Shown here: piece after piece, positions 1 through 11,289 of the stretch | Numbering within the stretch: the stretch's first letter is position 1 | Layout of the letters: each line of letters begins with the position of its first letter | Source: Pardosa pseudoannulata | Lineage: Eukaryota > Arthropoda > Arachnida > Araneae > Lycosidae | Direction: 5' to 3' | DNA: 64,000 nt | NCBI GenBank assembly: GCA_032207245.1 | Contig: CM063500.1 | Span: 60,216,661-60,280,660, forward strand | Program-made: the position numbers and the translations under genes | The notes under the pieces: model-generated | What the model was told of the DNA's origin: nothing | Databases searched by the model: none | What the model saw: only the letters and a program-made list of their open reading frames with translations

Positions 1-244
1 CGAAAAAAAAAACAAAACGATCGATTAATTTGCCGTTGATAGTAGCTCTGCAGTCGTCGGTAGAGATGTAAAAAACCCGGAATTTTGAAGCGATGGGAAT
101 AAACCCGGGAATTTTGGGGAATAAACCGGGAATTTTGGGAACTTTGGGAAGAAATCATTTTAACAATGTTTACATTTATTTTTTCAACAGTGGCTAATTT
201 AAGAACTAGCATATCATTTCTAAGAGTTTTTTTTTAACTTTTGG

Positions 245-246
<2 letters not shown>

Positions 247-294
<48 letters not shown>
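247..294. repeat. (AT)n microsatellite
   Basis: About 48 bases of uninterrupted alternating A and T inside the hAT-like element. Confidence 0.95.
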
Positions 295-299
<5 letters not shown>

Positions 300-598
300 A
301 AATAATAGCAATGAGCATTTAAATGATTTTATAGTAGTACTTATGTCATTAATGACCCTGTTAGTCTTACCAAACACATAACTGGTTGCTTCAATTTTAA
401 TTACCAATATAACAATTATATATATTATTTTGGATCATTATTTATAATGTAAATTGCTTTATGCTAAACTTTCCCCCCTCCTTTTATAATATAAAAATAA
501 ATATCTTTAAATTTAAAATAACAGTTTATTATTTTTTGTAATGCATATATCATTTAAAGGTGTCATCCAATGACACTGTTTCATTTTGTGTCTAATTC

Positions 599-618
599 AT
601 ACACACACACACACACAC

Positions 619-712
<94 letters not shown>
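599..712. repeat. Compound microsatellite (AC)n-(TA)n-(GA)n
   Basis: Three adjoining dinucleotide runs: AC to about 619, TA at about 620-681, GA at about 682-712. Such compound tracts are usually length-polymorphic and error-prone in assemblies. Confidence 0.95.
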
Positions 713-714
<2 letters not shown>

Positions 715-1241
715 TTATCCACAAAATATAATGATTTATGGGTTTTGTGACACTACAGATTATTGCCTAATATTTGTGTAATAATAAAAATATTGGATAT
801 TTCTCAAAGGAAAAATGGACTCATACTTTCATGCTAAACAGGATACCTCAACAAATATAGTTAGTTAATCCCAATTATTCAATTGTTTTCATAGCATATA
901 ATAGTTAAATTTTGTGAAAATATCAACTTTTGAAGTCAAAAGAACAAAGACAGAAAAAAATGGTGGTTCTCATTGTGTCATAGGATTTGGCGACTTCAAA
1001 ATCCTTCAAAATTCCCATGATTTGGAAATTTTAAAAATTCCCTTCCCAAAAAACCCGTTTTTTTTTCTCGGGTTTAAACCGAGTTTTTTTCACTGCTCAC
1101 AACTCTAGCCGTCGGGTGCCACTGGAGCTCAGCGGAAATTTATCTTATCCGTCGTCTCGAACTAGAGGTGTATGCGACCCAGCTAACGTTTGCACACATA
1201 GCGATTTTTTCTACCGTTTGTATTGAACTTTCGTTGTGAAT

Positions 1242-1561
1242 ATGAATAGCTCTGAACACGAGCTTTATTGATAGTGAAATTAATACAAGAGAGACCTGTT
1301 ATATTCGATAAAACTCTGGAAAATTTTAAGGGCAAAAACGCTACTCGTAAAGCTTGGCATGAAGTTTGCCTTGGATTTCGAAGCGATTTCGATCAATTGG
1401 AAGAAAAAGAGAGAAATGAATTTGGTAACCATATTTTCTCACATACCTATACACCCAGTGGCAGAATACTTTTTAACAATCTGCAACGGAAGTTGGGTCT
1501 CGTAAAAATAGTCTGCAGAATAGTGCGCGACTATAAAAATTTTCGTATTTCTGCTTATTAA
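1242..1561 (+). pseudogene. Broken MADF-domain exon
   Basis: A frame from 1268 reads LIQERPVIFDK, a basic stretch, then AWHEVC, an acidic helix and ELEEKER-like residues. This is the start of a MADF (Myb/SANT-like in Adf-1) DNA-binding domain, whose usual form is L-I-x-V-x-x-R-P-x-L-W-D ... A-W-x-x-I. The Trp of the RP-x-LWD motif is Phe here. A plausible initiator ATG lies at 1242 with the sense peptide MNSSEHE, but it is out of frame with the domain and hits stops at 1269. A frameshift, or an unrecognised sequencing error, therefore separates start and domain. The domain stops fitting the family near 1424, where TTTG|GTAACC could be a splice donor; codons after that look like intron. Either an exon 1 fragment of a transcription-factor-like gene or a duplicated scrap. 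No later exon was recognised nearby. Confidence 0.5.
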
Positions 1562-2102
1562 TTAAACATACTGCTTTTCATAACTGTTTCCTATAGAATT
1601 AAGGATTGTAAATATTTTTAGAATTTAAACATAAACAGTATAAATACGAATTGTAAATTTTTAGCGAAAGAAAAATCGATATGAATAAATTTCGATTAGT
1701 TGAGTATTTGACATATCAATATTTTTCTCACACTCGCAGCCAAAATGCCGGAATTTTGATGCCCAGGTCAAATGTAGAGGTTGTCCGCCCCTATAGAGCG
1801 GGTCCTACTCTGTAGCAGGACAAGTTTTTCACTGCGTAACTTACGGCGACGGTAAATTCTCCGCTCGGTAAAAAATCCGCTGCGTGTGCAACCAGCTTGA
1901 ATAAAACCTCTGTGCTGTAATATAGTATAAAATACAAAGTCAACGTAAGTAAAGCACAAATAGAGAGATTACGTCATTCGTTGCTTTGAACAAGCGACAT
2001 TTTCAAGGCGAGAACACCCAGTGGTTTGTAAAAGCAGCCTGAGCTTAGTTTACTTTTGAAAGTTCAGGCGTTTGAAGCAACAGAATGGCTGTCTGCCTAT
2101 TT
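1562..2102. other. No recognised feature
   Basis: AT-rich DNA with only short shadow frames. Nothing repeat-like or coding was identified. Confidence 0.4.
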
Positions 2103-2115
2103 TCTTTCTCGATTT

Positions 2116-2298
2116 GGCCGAACACTGGCCGATTGGTTAGGGCGCTGATCGTCGGCACCGGAGTTCGTGGGTTCGAATCCCACTATGGCATGGATGTTCG
2201 TAGCCGTTCGGAATAGGCTTTAAGCAGTAGGTCCCTGTCTCATTAGCCCTCGTGTGCAAAACAGTAGCTCATAGCGTTCCAAACCAAACCAAACCAAA
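2116..2298 (+). mobile_element. tRNA-derived SINE, full-length copy
   Basis: A Pol III A box (TGGCCGATTGG, 2126-2136) and a B box (GGTTCGAATCC, 2170-2180) sit at tRNA spacing. A tRNA-unrelated body follows and the element ends in an (AAACC)n tail. It is bracketed by a perfect 13-bp target-site duplication, TCTTTCTCGATTT, at 2103-2115 and 2299-2311. That gives exact ends and shows retroposition by a LINE. Further copies of this family lie at 37297-37437 and 55360-55514, with fragments at 6280, 28727, 41727 and 61035. It is not a functional tRNA gene: the cloverleaf is not maintained beyond the promoter boxes. Confidence 0.9.
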
Positions 2299-2311
2299 TC
2301 TTTCTCGATTT

Positions 2312-2771
2312 ATGCTTTACTTATGTTGACTTCGTATGTGATACTATACTACACACAATATAATGCGAGCGTTTCTGGATTGGCAAAGAGACCTAGAACA
2401 CTATTTCCGACCCGATATTTCTCTTTTTCAACTCCTCTTCTTAGCCCACTCTCCTGTTTCTAATCATGGATCTTGTTGGTGCTTCAACCACATTTGGCGA
2501 AATTGGCGTGCTTGCAGCGTGGCGTTTGAAATCTGGCGAGGGGATCGTAACTCAACAAATTGATACATAAACAAAAGCAACATTTTGAGGAAAAATTTTA
2601 CAAAAATTGAATATTTAAATTCTAATTGAATTAACAAAGAAAACACAAAGGAAACACATAACATTCATACTAAATAGACTGAAACATTCACTTAATCACA
2701 AATTAAATAAACTGAGTGTGATTTTCATCACAAATTTGTGATTTAGTGTAAATTGTAAAATTAATTTAAAA
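2312..2771. other. No recognised feature
   Basis: AT-rich sequence between the SINE and a hairpin. Short frames only, none with recognisable homology. Confidence 0.4.
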
Positions 2772-3047
2772 TAAGAGATTTGAAAAAAAATTTTCAATTT
2801 TACAACTCCTCTTCAACCTCCACTCAAAATACGTGTTCTGCAAAGATCGGTCGATTTACTTAAAAATTGGAAAAAGAATTTACCAAGTATCTAACGAGTT
2901 CTATTAAGATCGCTCTATTTACTTAGAAAATAAAGAAAAATTTATATAAAAATATACCATTCAAATTTAAAATGGTTAAACAGAAAACAGAAACTCAAAA
3001 GGTTGAAGAGGAGTTGTAAAATTGAAAAATTTTTTTCAAATCTCTTA
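2772..3047. repeat. Hairpin-forming inverted repeat (48-bp arms)
   Basis: Positions 2772-2819 and 3000-3047 are reverse complements over 48 bases with a single visible mismatch, separated by 180 bp. The arms include AAGAGGAGTTGTAAAATTG and complement. No target-site duplication or terminal motif was found, so it may be the remains of a foldback MITE or a local inverted duplication. Confidence 0.8.
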
Positions 3048-3689
3048 TTCCTTCTCAGTGGCATCCTGCCGAATGGAATGGGCGCTGCTCTTCGTGATTC
3101 TGATCGAAACTTTTCCGATATTTCCAAAAATTTATATGGGTTTGTTTCGAAAATTATAAAAACAAATTTTTCCCCTAATAATTCGAAAAGAATTTTAGAA
3201 ATAAGAAGTGCATCCTTTTCACTTATATATTTTTTATCATACAAATTTTTTTATCTTAAAAACTAGATATATGGTATGAATGATATCATATATTTATATA
3301 TGATATTTCGCCTGATTAATTTCTTTAAAGTTCTGAAAATTTTGAATATGTATTTTAGATCAAATAAGTATCCTATTATCCTTTTAAAATAAATATGTTG
3401 AAATTTAAATTTATGTATTAGTATTATTTTATTAGTATTATGTGTAGTATTATTTTATACAGAACACTCTTATATTTGCAACTCTATAATAAGGTGTTAT
3501 ATATTAGAACATATTGATATATCAATATTTGGTAAATAACATATCACAATATTAAAATTCAGCTCTAGTTCCGACTTCTGGAAATTGACCATAATTTTTT
3601 ATTTTAAATTAGTAGCGCTTATTTTTTCAGAAAATTTTGTGTGTTCAAAAAATTTTTTAAAACTAGAATCACCCATGGTCCTGATACAC
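3048..3689. other. No recognised feature
   Basis: AT-rich sequence (long A/T words and ATATCA-type repeats) without coding signal. Confidence 0.4.
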
Positions 3690-5525
3690 ACATATGTATA
3701 TGTATATCGGACATTCCATAGAAACGAGTGTGACACATTGAACTACCTTTTATCACTTTTTCTATAAAGAATATAATATTTCAAATATATATTTTTTGTG
3801 AAGCAATTATAACACGTAAGGAAGAATTTTTGAAAAAAATACAGAATTTTCGTTTCTTTGTATGTTTAAAAAATATAAATATGCTGTTACGGGTGTGATA
3901 GTTATAAGTGTGACATCGTAACCCGCAAAGCAGTACCCGTGTAACGATCCGTTACATGACCCGAACGAAAGAAGAACTGAAGGTGACCTTTAGCAGCGGA
4001 CAATTATTGTTAGAAGTAGGTAGAAATGAATGAACTGAACAAAGCCATTTGTGTACCAGGTTTCCGACACAAAACAGAGGCAGTCGCCTAAGTGGATGTA
4101 AATTGAAAACTGTCAGTACGCCAGAGCCAGTGTGTCTACGTCTTTATGATGTCTATTGCCGTCAAAAGACTGATAATAATCATAAATCGAGTGACGGTGG
4201 GTCCTCATATGAACCAAGTAATGGTACCGCTAATGGATTTAGGATGGTTGGTCGGTTAACTTAAAGAAGAAACTCGGCTCATCTGGAAACGCGTCAGCTG
4301 ATTCAGGCGGGTCGGATGACCGCAAAATTGCGTCACTCTGGTTCTAGAATATTCCGGAAGAATCATGTGAGGGGCATCAGGGACCTCTATATAAAGAGAT
4401 TGGCTGAGCCCAGAGAGAGGAGTTTTTTTTTTTGTTTTGGTGGAGCTCGAGAAGAGTCTACTTGTCTCTCCGAATTGCCGGAGCTTGCTTTCCGGCAGAG
4501 AACACCAGCGTCTCTGCTTTCTGCTAAGAAGTCGACCTTCGACTTCGGGATCTCATTCTCGCTACCTGTAATAATTTTTTACTTCATGCTTTGAAGTACG
4601 TGGATGAGAGTGACACGTGCTCTCAATTTGGATCGTCGTGTATCCTTTGATTCTCAACGAACTCCAGCGAGATACGTACTCTGAGCGTTTCGAGCCTTAG
4701 TGTAGAAGTCGGATCATCAGATCGGTAGATTATAGTGTCCGAGTTCCGTACCGGCACTCATTAGTTAACTGTTCCTGTGCTAGTAGCTTCACTGTACTCA
4801 CGTGTTGTATATTTTTAACGTTTATCTCAGCACGAGATCCCAGAAGTAATTGAATTTACTGAATCCTGTTCATAAATGTATACAATTATTCCCATTGGGC
4901 GAAAACGGAACTCTTAATTCCGAGGTGTGAGGCGCCAGTCAGACTTTGTTTTTGTTATTTCTAGCACTAAAATCTATGTTTTTTTACTCACTTCGGTGAA
5001 ATTGGCCGACGAGAAGGTCGGTAGTCTAATTCCCTTATTCTTGAAATCTGAGTAGTATAAAAGTTAAAGTTTTGAAAACCTTGGTGTCCATGTGTCAAAA
5101 TAATTCTCAACTTGTGTCCAGCCCTGGGAGATGGGTAAGTTACCCAATCTTTTCTAGTCATTATAATCTTGTGTTACGTTTTGTAACGATTCTTTTCTTT
5201 ATTCGTAAGGGGAATTTAAAGCTCCCCACCCATGAATAAAGCATTTACTCAAGAGTAAATACATGTCCAGCCTGTATCTTTGACTGCCTCATCTACCCTT
5301 ACTCCAATACAACACACCGATAACAGCATATTTATAATTTTTTAAACACATATAGAAAAAATGAAATGCTTTATTTGTGGCAAAATTCTTCCTTAACTGC
5401 TATAATTGCTTCATAAAAATGTTTTTGGAATATACTTTTTATAGAAAAAGGGATAAAAAGTAGTTCAATGGGTCACACTCATGGAATGGCCGATATATAT
5501 ATTTAGAGAGACAGACACGCGTGTG
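3690..5525. mobile_element. Element with about 200-bp inverted arms and LTR-like centre
   Basis: The left arm (about 3690-3897) and right arm (about 5318-5525) are imperfect reverse complements. They share blocks such as GAAGCAATTATA, AAGGAAGAATTTT and TTTAAAAAATATAAATATGC. The arms end inside TGTTACGGGTGTG (3893) and CACACCGATAACA (5329), which also look like TG...CA ends of an LTR. The spacer is richer in GC than its surroundings and looks like a promoter region: a TATA box TATATAAA at 4388 and a polyadenylation-type AATAAA at 5235. No protein frame of transposase or polymerase type was seen. Either a DNA element with long terminal inverted repeats, or a solo LTR lying at the centre of an older palindrome. 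The sequence alone does not decide. Confidence 0.5.
4388..4395 (+). promoter_or_regulatory. Candidate TATA box in LTR-like region
   Basis: TATATAAA in a comparatively GC-rich context. A run of T and a transcribed-region-like sequence follow, and AATAAA lies 847 bases downstream. This order is typical of U3-R-U5 of an LTR, but function is only inferred. Confidence 0.35.
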
Positions 5526-5699
5526 TGTTTAATTATTGAAGTACAGCGTGGGCCCCTAAGTTCGAACACATCCCTCAACAATCATGGGAACCCTTTATAT
5601 AATATAGGAAAATCTCATGAATCCGCGGTAGTTAAGTCGACTGTATTTTGAAGTCGTTTCAACTGAAGTACCGTGTTCTGTGCCTTTTTTTTTTTCTGG

Positions 5700-6245
5700 C
5701 ATTTTTAAATTTAACTTTTTATTTTTTCCAATTTTTTGGGTCTCGTATCATTCCGCTACTTTCCTCTCTCAATTTTTGTCTTTTTCGTGATGTTTTTTCT
5801 TGTTTTATGTTATAACAATTCAAAAATGCTAAATAAAAATTTAAAAATTTTGTAAAATACAAAAATATATCTTTTTGTTAGTAGTGTTGCTTTTGCTATT
5901 TTGTGGTTTTTATAATAAGTTGCATTTTTAATAGTCCCTGTAATTTTTTATTCTTTTTAATATTTGAGCTTCATGTTGCTTTGATTGCTGTGTATTGTTG
6001 ATTACCATACCTACTGGTCATAGTCAAGGTTACAGTCTAATTATCCTCTAATTAGACAACGCATTGGTTACTCGTTTTAAAAAGCACTCACCCTTTTTAC
6101 CATTTAGTGAAGTATTAAATTTTTGTTTGATTACTTTTGCATTGATGCCTAAATTGATGTTTTGAACTTTTTCACGTTCGGAGGTTAAAGTGAAGACTTT
6201 CCACTTCGCTAGGTACTCCGTAAAACCCAATTACCTTGACCTTGA
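5700..6245. repeat. Dispersed repeat, copy 1
   Basis: Collinear but diverged match to 7440-8141: both have CCAATTTTTTGGGT-like blocks, TTTTGTAAAA, ATATCTTTTTGTTA, and end with GGTACTCCGTAAAA then CCAATTACCTTGACCTTGA. The family is not identified. On the minus strand it begins TCAAGGTCAAGGTAATTGG. Confidence 0.7.
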
Positions 6246-6279
6246 ACGGTATCAATTTCATAACCAGGATATGATTTGG

Positions 6280-6345
6280 CTTTTGGTTTGGAGTGCTACG
6301 GTAGTTTTGCAACACGAGGATATGAGTTTGAGGATCAACTGGCCA
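6280..6345 (-). mobile_element. SINE 3'-end fragment
   Basis: GGTTTGGAGTGCTACGG then a truncated body matches the tail side of the SINE at 2116-2298 in reverse. The tRNA-like head is missing. Confidence 0.5.
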
Positions 6346-6834
6346 AATCTTGTTCATTATTAACTGAGGCACGTAAAATTAGTTCATAGTCGCAAATCCA
6401 AGTTCAAACAATATCTGAAGTATATTATATGTATATTTATATATATAGCAAATATTATGAGAGACAATAATTATATATATGTCTATATCTTTATATATAT
6501 ATGTATATAATAATATTATATTTATATAGCATATAGCATATATGATAGTAAATATTTTTAATATTCCAGAATTTAAGTAATATGAGGCAGGTAATAAAAT
6601 GGTTTGTTTTATTATGCAATTATATGGTTATATATATAGTTTATTTATCGTATCTATTCTATATATATATGTAATATTTATACATAATTATTTAGACAAT
6701 ATATGTGGTTATGTATAACAAACATAATATAAATATTCTTAATTTAAATATATATAATATAAAAGTTAGATATTTATAGACTCCTCGACTTATATGAAAA
6801 GAATTTATTGTTAATACCGATGATAAAATTTTCA
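6346..6834. repeat. AT-rich low-complexity stretch
   Basis: Dense TATATA/ATATTA words across nearly 500 bases, without coding signal. Confidence 0.6.
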
Positions 6835-7170
6835 TTACAACAAAAAATAATCGATGATTGAATTTAAAATTATCTACTTAATTATATACTTTATTATTAT
6901 ATACTTAATCTATTATTTAAGTCAAACATAAAAGAAAAGTATTTGCTTAATATGTAAGTTCAGCGATAAAACGTATGAAAATAATGCACGCGATATTTAA
7001 ATAATTTAAAACAAGAAATGATTCAATGAGATGGTTAAAGGAATGACGTCATAATGGCTAGCCAAAGTTATTTTTCCTATTTATTACGTGAATAAAGTTC
7101 AAATTTGAATCGTCTGCCTTAGCAGGGTGTCCATTCCAGGTACACACCGCTTCAAAATTTTGCACCTATG
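6835..7170. repeat. Dispersed duplication, shorter copy
   Basis: Matches 21442-21965 in the same orientation. Shared blocks include AATAATCGATGATT, AAATGATTCAATGAGA and GGTTAAAGGAATG. The match resumes at the far end with TCCATTCCAGGTA. The copy at 21 kb has about 200 extra bases near its right end, so this copy is deleted or that one gained an insertion. Confidence 0.8.
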
Positions 7171-7439
7171 TCACCTTTATATGGTGTATAATAAATATTA
7201 TTTATAATATATTCAAATATATTGTTGATTTGCTTCCTTGTATTCTCGCAGTGCGTGCGGTACTAGGTGCTGCACCATGTAGCGTGTTCAAAAGCAAACA
7301 AACATAAGAAATTTTTATGTGTACGCATTGCGCACTAATAGAAAATCGTGCTTTATATGCATGGGTTACTGGAGAAGCACAGCATACTATAGCAAGCTCG
7401 GGGTTCCGCGTTCTGTCCCCGGCGTTGGACAAATTTTTC
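7171..7439. other. Unresolved, possible tRNA-like SINE head
   Basis: At 7380-7430 a GC-richer stretch (AGCTCGGGGTTCCGCG) resembles a degenerate Pol III B-box region on the plus strand, but no convincing A box was seen. Left unclassified. Confidence 0.2.
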
Positions 7440-8141
7440 AAAATTCCAATTTTTAATTAGTTTTATTTTTATTAATCATCACTTGCTAACCCTAATTTTT
7501 TGGGTGTCGCATCATTTCAGCTATCTTGCTTATCAAGTTTTTTTTTTTTGTTTGATTTGTGTTGTCCTGTGTTCGTCTTATAAAAAATATAAAATTCAAA
7601 AAAATGATAAAAAACTTATAAAACCTTATAAAAATTTTAAAATTTTGTAAAACCAAATATAAAATATCTTTTTGTTATCTTTATGTTTATTAATTTGTAC
7701 CTGGAGTCGATTAATTTTTCACCGTGTTCATTTACCTTTCAATTGTAACTTAAACCTTCATGTAATTTGTAATTCTCCCTGCGCTCACTAGATGGCGATA
7801 CTGAATTACTGTTTTTCAATTTTATGTGATTATGCTCTGGCCGAGTGTAAATTTGATTCTTACTGTGCGTTTATGTCATTGTTCAAGGTACAGAATGATT
7901 ATTTTAATCATTCAACGCGTTGTTTTTCACATATGCGTTGTTATGTGAACGGATTCCTCATCTTACAGCACTTTTCTTTCGTTTTACGAAAGCCGCTGTA
8001 AGCGTATTAACTTTTCTGTTTGGCAAACTCGTTTTTCTTTCTGCACCAAATTATGTTGTGATCTTTATTCGTTCGGAGGTTGAAGTAGTGCATTTCCCAC
8101 TGCTAGGTACTCCGTAAAAACCAATTACCTTGACCTTGAGC
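7440..8141. repeat. Dispersed repeat, copy 2
   Basis: Diverged direct copy of 5700-6245 with the same right end (CCAATTACCTTGACCTTGA). Small frames inside it are shadows. Confidence 0.7.
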
Positions 8142-9318
8142 ATACTATAGCACTGAGGCAAGTGCTGCTATTTTTCCTGCACTTGGCATTCAGAATCATC
8201 CAAAGGTACGGTTTGTTGAGCGTTGTATTAGAGCGGGGACTTACGTGCCGTAGCGCTTTTATTTTTTTAACTGATTAACTGGCCATACGATTTTGCAGAC
8301 GGTTAATGTTTAAATTTATATATTGTAAGATATTGTTTTCATGGAAATATAAAAGAAGTATTTCATCAATATAAAGGAAAATGTTTTAGTGTGGTAAAGT
8401 AATTTCGGTGATGTATTATATTTATAGAAATAATTCGCTGAAAAACAATTTTGTTTTGTTAGACAAAAAAGAAACGAATTCTAACAGAACAGTCCAAATT
8501 TTACCATTCATTGTGTTTTACAGACAGTATATAAGTTATATCTGTAACACCATATCCCTGGTTTTGTTTTTAAAAATTGTGAAGATGTTTTTCGCAGAGT
8601 ATATGATTTCCAAATGTTAAAAACAATTAATAAATATAATTTAATCCACTGACCGAACGAGAAACAGTTCGTTCTATTGCGCCAGCGTGCAGTGAAATCC
8701 TCTGCACGTGGACTAGACTTTCGGTTTGTCGGCACCAATAAGCATCCTGATGAGGCACCGCAGCGGCGGGCGCCGTGTAGTGCTACGTTTGCTCAAAATA
8801 TCAGCTTTTCGTTATTTTATTAGTAATACGGATAGCCGTATGGATTTAGTGTACAATTGAATAATAAACGTTATGCAAGTGTTTAATGTACATTTTTATG
8901 GTTTTATTTTTAGTGTTGTTGTTGCTATCTGCACACCCTTCATGAACACCTACTGCACGCCACTGCTCTGAAGGTGGCAGGCCAAGCTTCGGGTGTCATG
9001 CGTGGCCCGTGCTAAATTACGAGGACCCAGCGGGGGCTATGTTACTTACGTTAGTAGTAATCCTCAGGCTACAAGCGTTGCTAAATAAGAAACAGCTTAG
9101 CAGCCGTGCCTGGCATGAAGATATGTTAAATATTGCCTGTTGTATTGTAAAAGAAAATCGCATGCATGTTTACGCTACTATGTGGGTGACAACGCTGTTA
9201 TGATGTATCTATTTGAAAGTAACGAAACTTGTGCTTCACACCGGTTCTGATGTCTTACAGAGTAGCTCAACTTAACCGTGGCCATTACAGTTTCGCAATA
9301 TAAATTGTAATTATATCA
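8142..9318. other. No recognised gene
   Basis: Mixed sequence with GC-richer islands at 8640-8800 and 8930-9070. No family could be named and no frame carries a recognisable domain. Confidence 0.4.
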
Positions 9319-9326
9319 CATAAATG

Positions 9327-10160
9327 CAGGTTTAAAAAAAAATCATGATTTTTTTTTAAAAATCAAAAAAATCAGATTTGATTTAAATCAGATTTTTTGA
9401 TTTAAATCGGATTCTTTTGATTTTTTTATGAATACTAATTTTAATTGTTGTTTTTATGTTTTTTGCAATATACATAGAATAGTTTGTTATAAGAAGTAAC
9501 ATCTTATCTATCTAGTATATTCTGCACACTGATTACCTAAACTTAAATATATAAATTTTAATCTAAATACATTCTATTATTTTGTAATTGGATAGTGCAA
9601 ACTAAATAAGATGTCAATTAAAAGAACAAATTAAATATTCTTTTAATGCAAACTATTTATTTAAAAAAACAAATCACAATTATTTTAATATTTTTTAAGT
9701 ACCGAATTATGGATTTAATTGTTTCAATAAAAACACTAGCTTTGATGCTTTATCCACTCCTAATTGGTTACGAAGGCTAGAATGAACAATACCAAAAGAA
9801 GAAAACCGTCTTTCCATTCCAGCAGATGAAGCCACGGCTATTGTTATTTGGTAGACAAACTGGATTTCAAGTTCTGTAATACTCTCTTTACCTCCCATTA
9901 CATAAAATGAATTCAACCAGGCATAATCAATCATTGTACTACCCCTGCTACATATTTTCTGATAACAACTCCTAAATTCTTGGAAAGCACATGCTATCTA
10001 TTGACACTTATTTACTTATTGATATTACTGTGCTGACCGATTCCTAGTTCTCCTGTCTTTGGAATATAGGTTTTGAAAGAAGTAAAAAAAAAAAAAAAAA
10101 AAAGATTTAAATCAATGATTTAAAAAAAAAAATCAACTGATTTAAATCATGGCAACCCTG
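9327..10160. mobile_element. hAT transposon, internally deleted
   Basis: Ends CAGGTTT (9327) and AACCCTG (10160) are flanked by a perfect 8-bp duplication CATAAATG (9319-9326 and 10161-10168). Subterminal regions are full of GATTTAAATC-type palindromic words. A transposase C-terminus is kept on the minus strand (9934-9707). At 834 bp it is far shorter than an autonomous hAT and lacks the RNase H-like core. Confidence 0.92.
9707..9934 (-). pseudogene. hAT transposase C-terminal dimerisation fragment
   Basis: The frame contains SSAGMERRFSSFGIVHSSLRNQ-type sequence. That is the hAT dimerisation block, usually S-A-x-x-E-R-x-F-S-x-x-G-x-V-x-x-x-x-R-x-x-L, followed by LGVDKASKLVFL. It is about 75 codons from the C-terminal end of a protein that normally has 500-700 residues. 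The zinc finger and the catalytic D, D and E region have been lost with the internal deletion. It lies entirely inside the 9327-10160 element, so its product could not act as a transposase. The initiating Met is incidental. Confidence 0.85.
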
Positions 10161-10237
10161 CATAAATGTGTAGCTAAAAAGTATAGATTTAAATAAATTT
10201 TGCATAATTAATATAATTTATTACTACCCATTTTACC

Positions 10238-10455
10238 CAGGGTCGGACTAAAGCCTAAGCAATTTAGGCACGTGCCTAGGGTCCGCAATTTTTGGGGCCC
10301 GAAAATTAGGTTTTTAATTTTTATTTTTATTTAACAGAAAAACGTGATATACATAATTATTGCTGAAACGTATCCAAATTGTGCCGAATCGTTGTGTACC
10401 GAGGTACTTTCTCACGGTGAGTTGCACGTGCATGCATAGCCGTGGGAGGATTTTC
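10238..10455. mobile_element. hAT left end, partial copy
   Basis: Begins CAGGGTCGGACTAAAGCC after ATTTTACC (10230-10237). It matches 12087-12306 nearly base for base through GTGGGAGGATTTTCC. The flank to the left (from about 10206) is also shared with 12050. The two loci are therefore copies of one insertion site rather than independent insertions. Its own right end was not found. Confidence 0.7.
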
Positions 10456-11289
10456 CTTGACGAATTTAAGACCCCAATTATTTACGTCAAGTTTAGGGAC
10501 CCCTGCAGAGAGGATACTTCACGGAATGGCAGCATAACGGTCAAGCTCGCACAGAACTGTAAGCGTGAATTATGGGAGCAGGGGCTAAAATGTAATGTCA
10601 GCTTGAACAAAAAGGGGCTACTTTAATGAGCCCACCTGCACTCCCGAAGGGCATTTAATGTGGGAAAATTTCCCAAAGAGAAGGGATTGGATAAGAAGAA
10701 AAAAAGGGGCGTTGGGACCTGAGGTGAGGTTTTTGGAAGTGGGCAGTCGAGAGAAGTGGAACAAGGATCCACTAGCACCAGCTCGTCCCGTGCACCCGGA
10801 CCGACACCGCCCCGCTCACCATCACCAACTCGTCCCGTATGCCCGTGAGGAAAGCCCCTGCCTGCTCCCCTGTGACTTTAATGGAGGTAATTTATAAATA
10901 TTTACAGTCCTTTGACTTAGGCCTCTGTTAATAATATTAATTCCTTATAAAGTGATGTGGGATAATTATTCTGTAAATAGAAAATATAAATGATTGATCA
11001 TTATAACCAAGGATATTTTGTAAATAAATGTATAGAATAAATGTCTGAATCTCAACATAAAGTATTATATTTATTCTGTGTTTCCCCCTTGTAACGAACA
11101 CTGGTGTATAGGTTGTATGTACATTACAACACGTTGATTGATAAAGTCGACAAGTGTGGACGAGCGTTCCCGTGTTTATGCATCCAGGCCCGCGAGTGTC
11201 GATGTGTGTAAATACGATCGAACCTCGCGTTTATCAAAACTACTAACAAGCAATTCAAAACAATTTTTCATGATAGTGATGTTATTGAC
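10456..11289. other. Possible hAT interior, otherwise unassigned
   Basis: Continues from the hAT left end. Holds a GC-rich block at about 10640-10870 and short frames with no recognised domain. Could be the interior of the longer hAT whose transposase end appears at 11290. Confidence 0.3.

Larger units (their letters stand above)
61..1107. mobile_element. Non-autonomous hAT-like element
   Basis: The ends form a short inverted repeat, TAGAGATGT at 61 and ACAACTCTA at 1107. They are flanked by near-identical 8-bp duplications, GTCGTCGG (53-60) and GCCGTCGG (1108-1115). Subterminal blocks rich in CCCGGGAATTTTGGG lie at the left and their complements at the right. The 8-bp duplication is the hAT signature. 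No transposase frame is visible, so this would be a derivative mobilised in trans. The interior is AT-rich and carries the microsatellites listed separately. One mismatch in the inverted repeat and one in the duplication suggest an old insertion. Confidence 0.6.

Noticed and set aside
2116..2180. Possible tRNA gene
   Set aside because: A and B boxes are present, but the sequence continues into a SINE body with tail and target-site duplication, and the stems do not pair as a cloverleaf.
5700..8141. Helitron with 5' TC end (TCAAGGTCAAGG on the minus strand)
   Set aside because: No CTRR end with hairpin was found and no Rep/helicase coding is present. Two copies are too few to define the ends.
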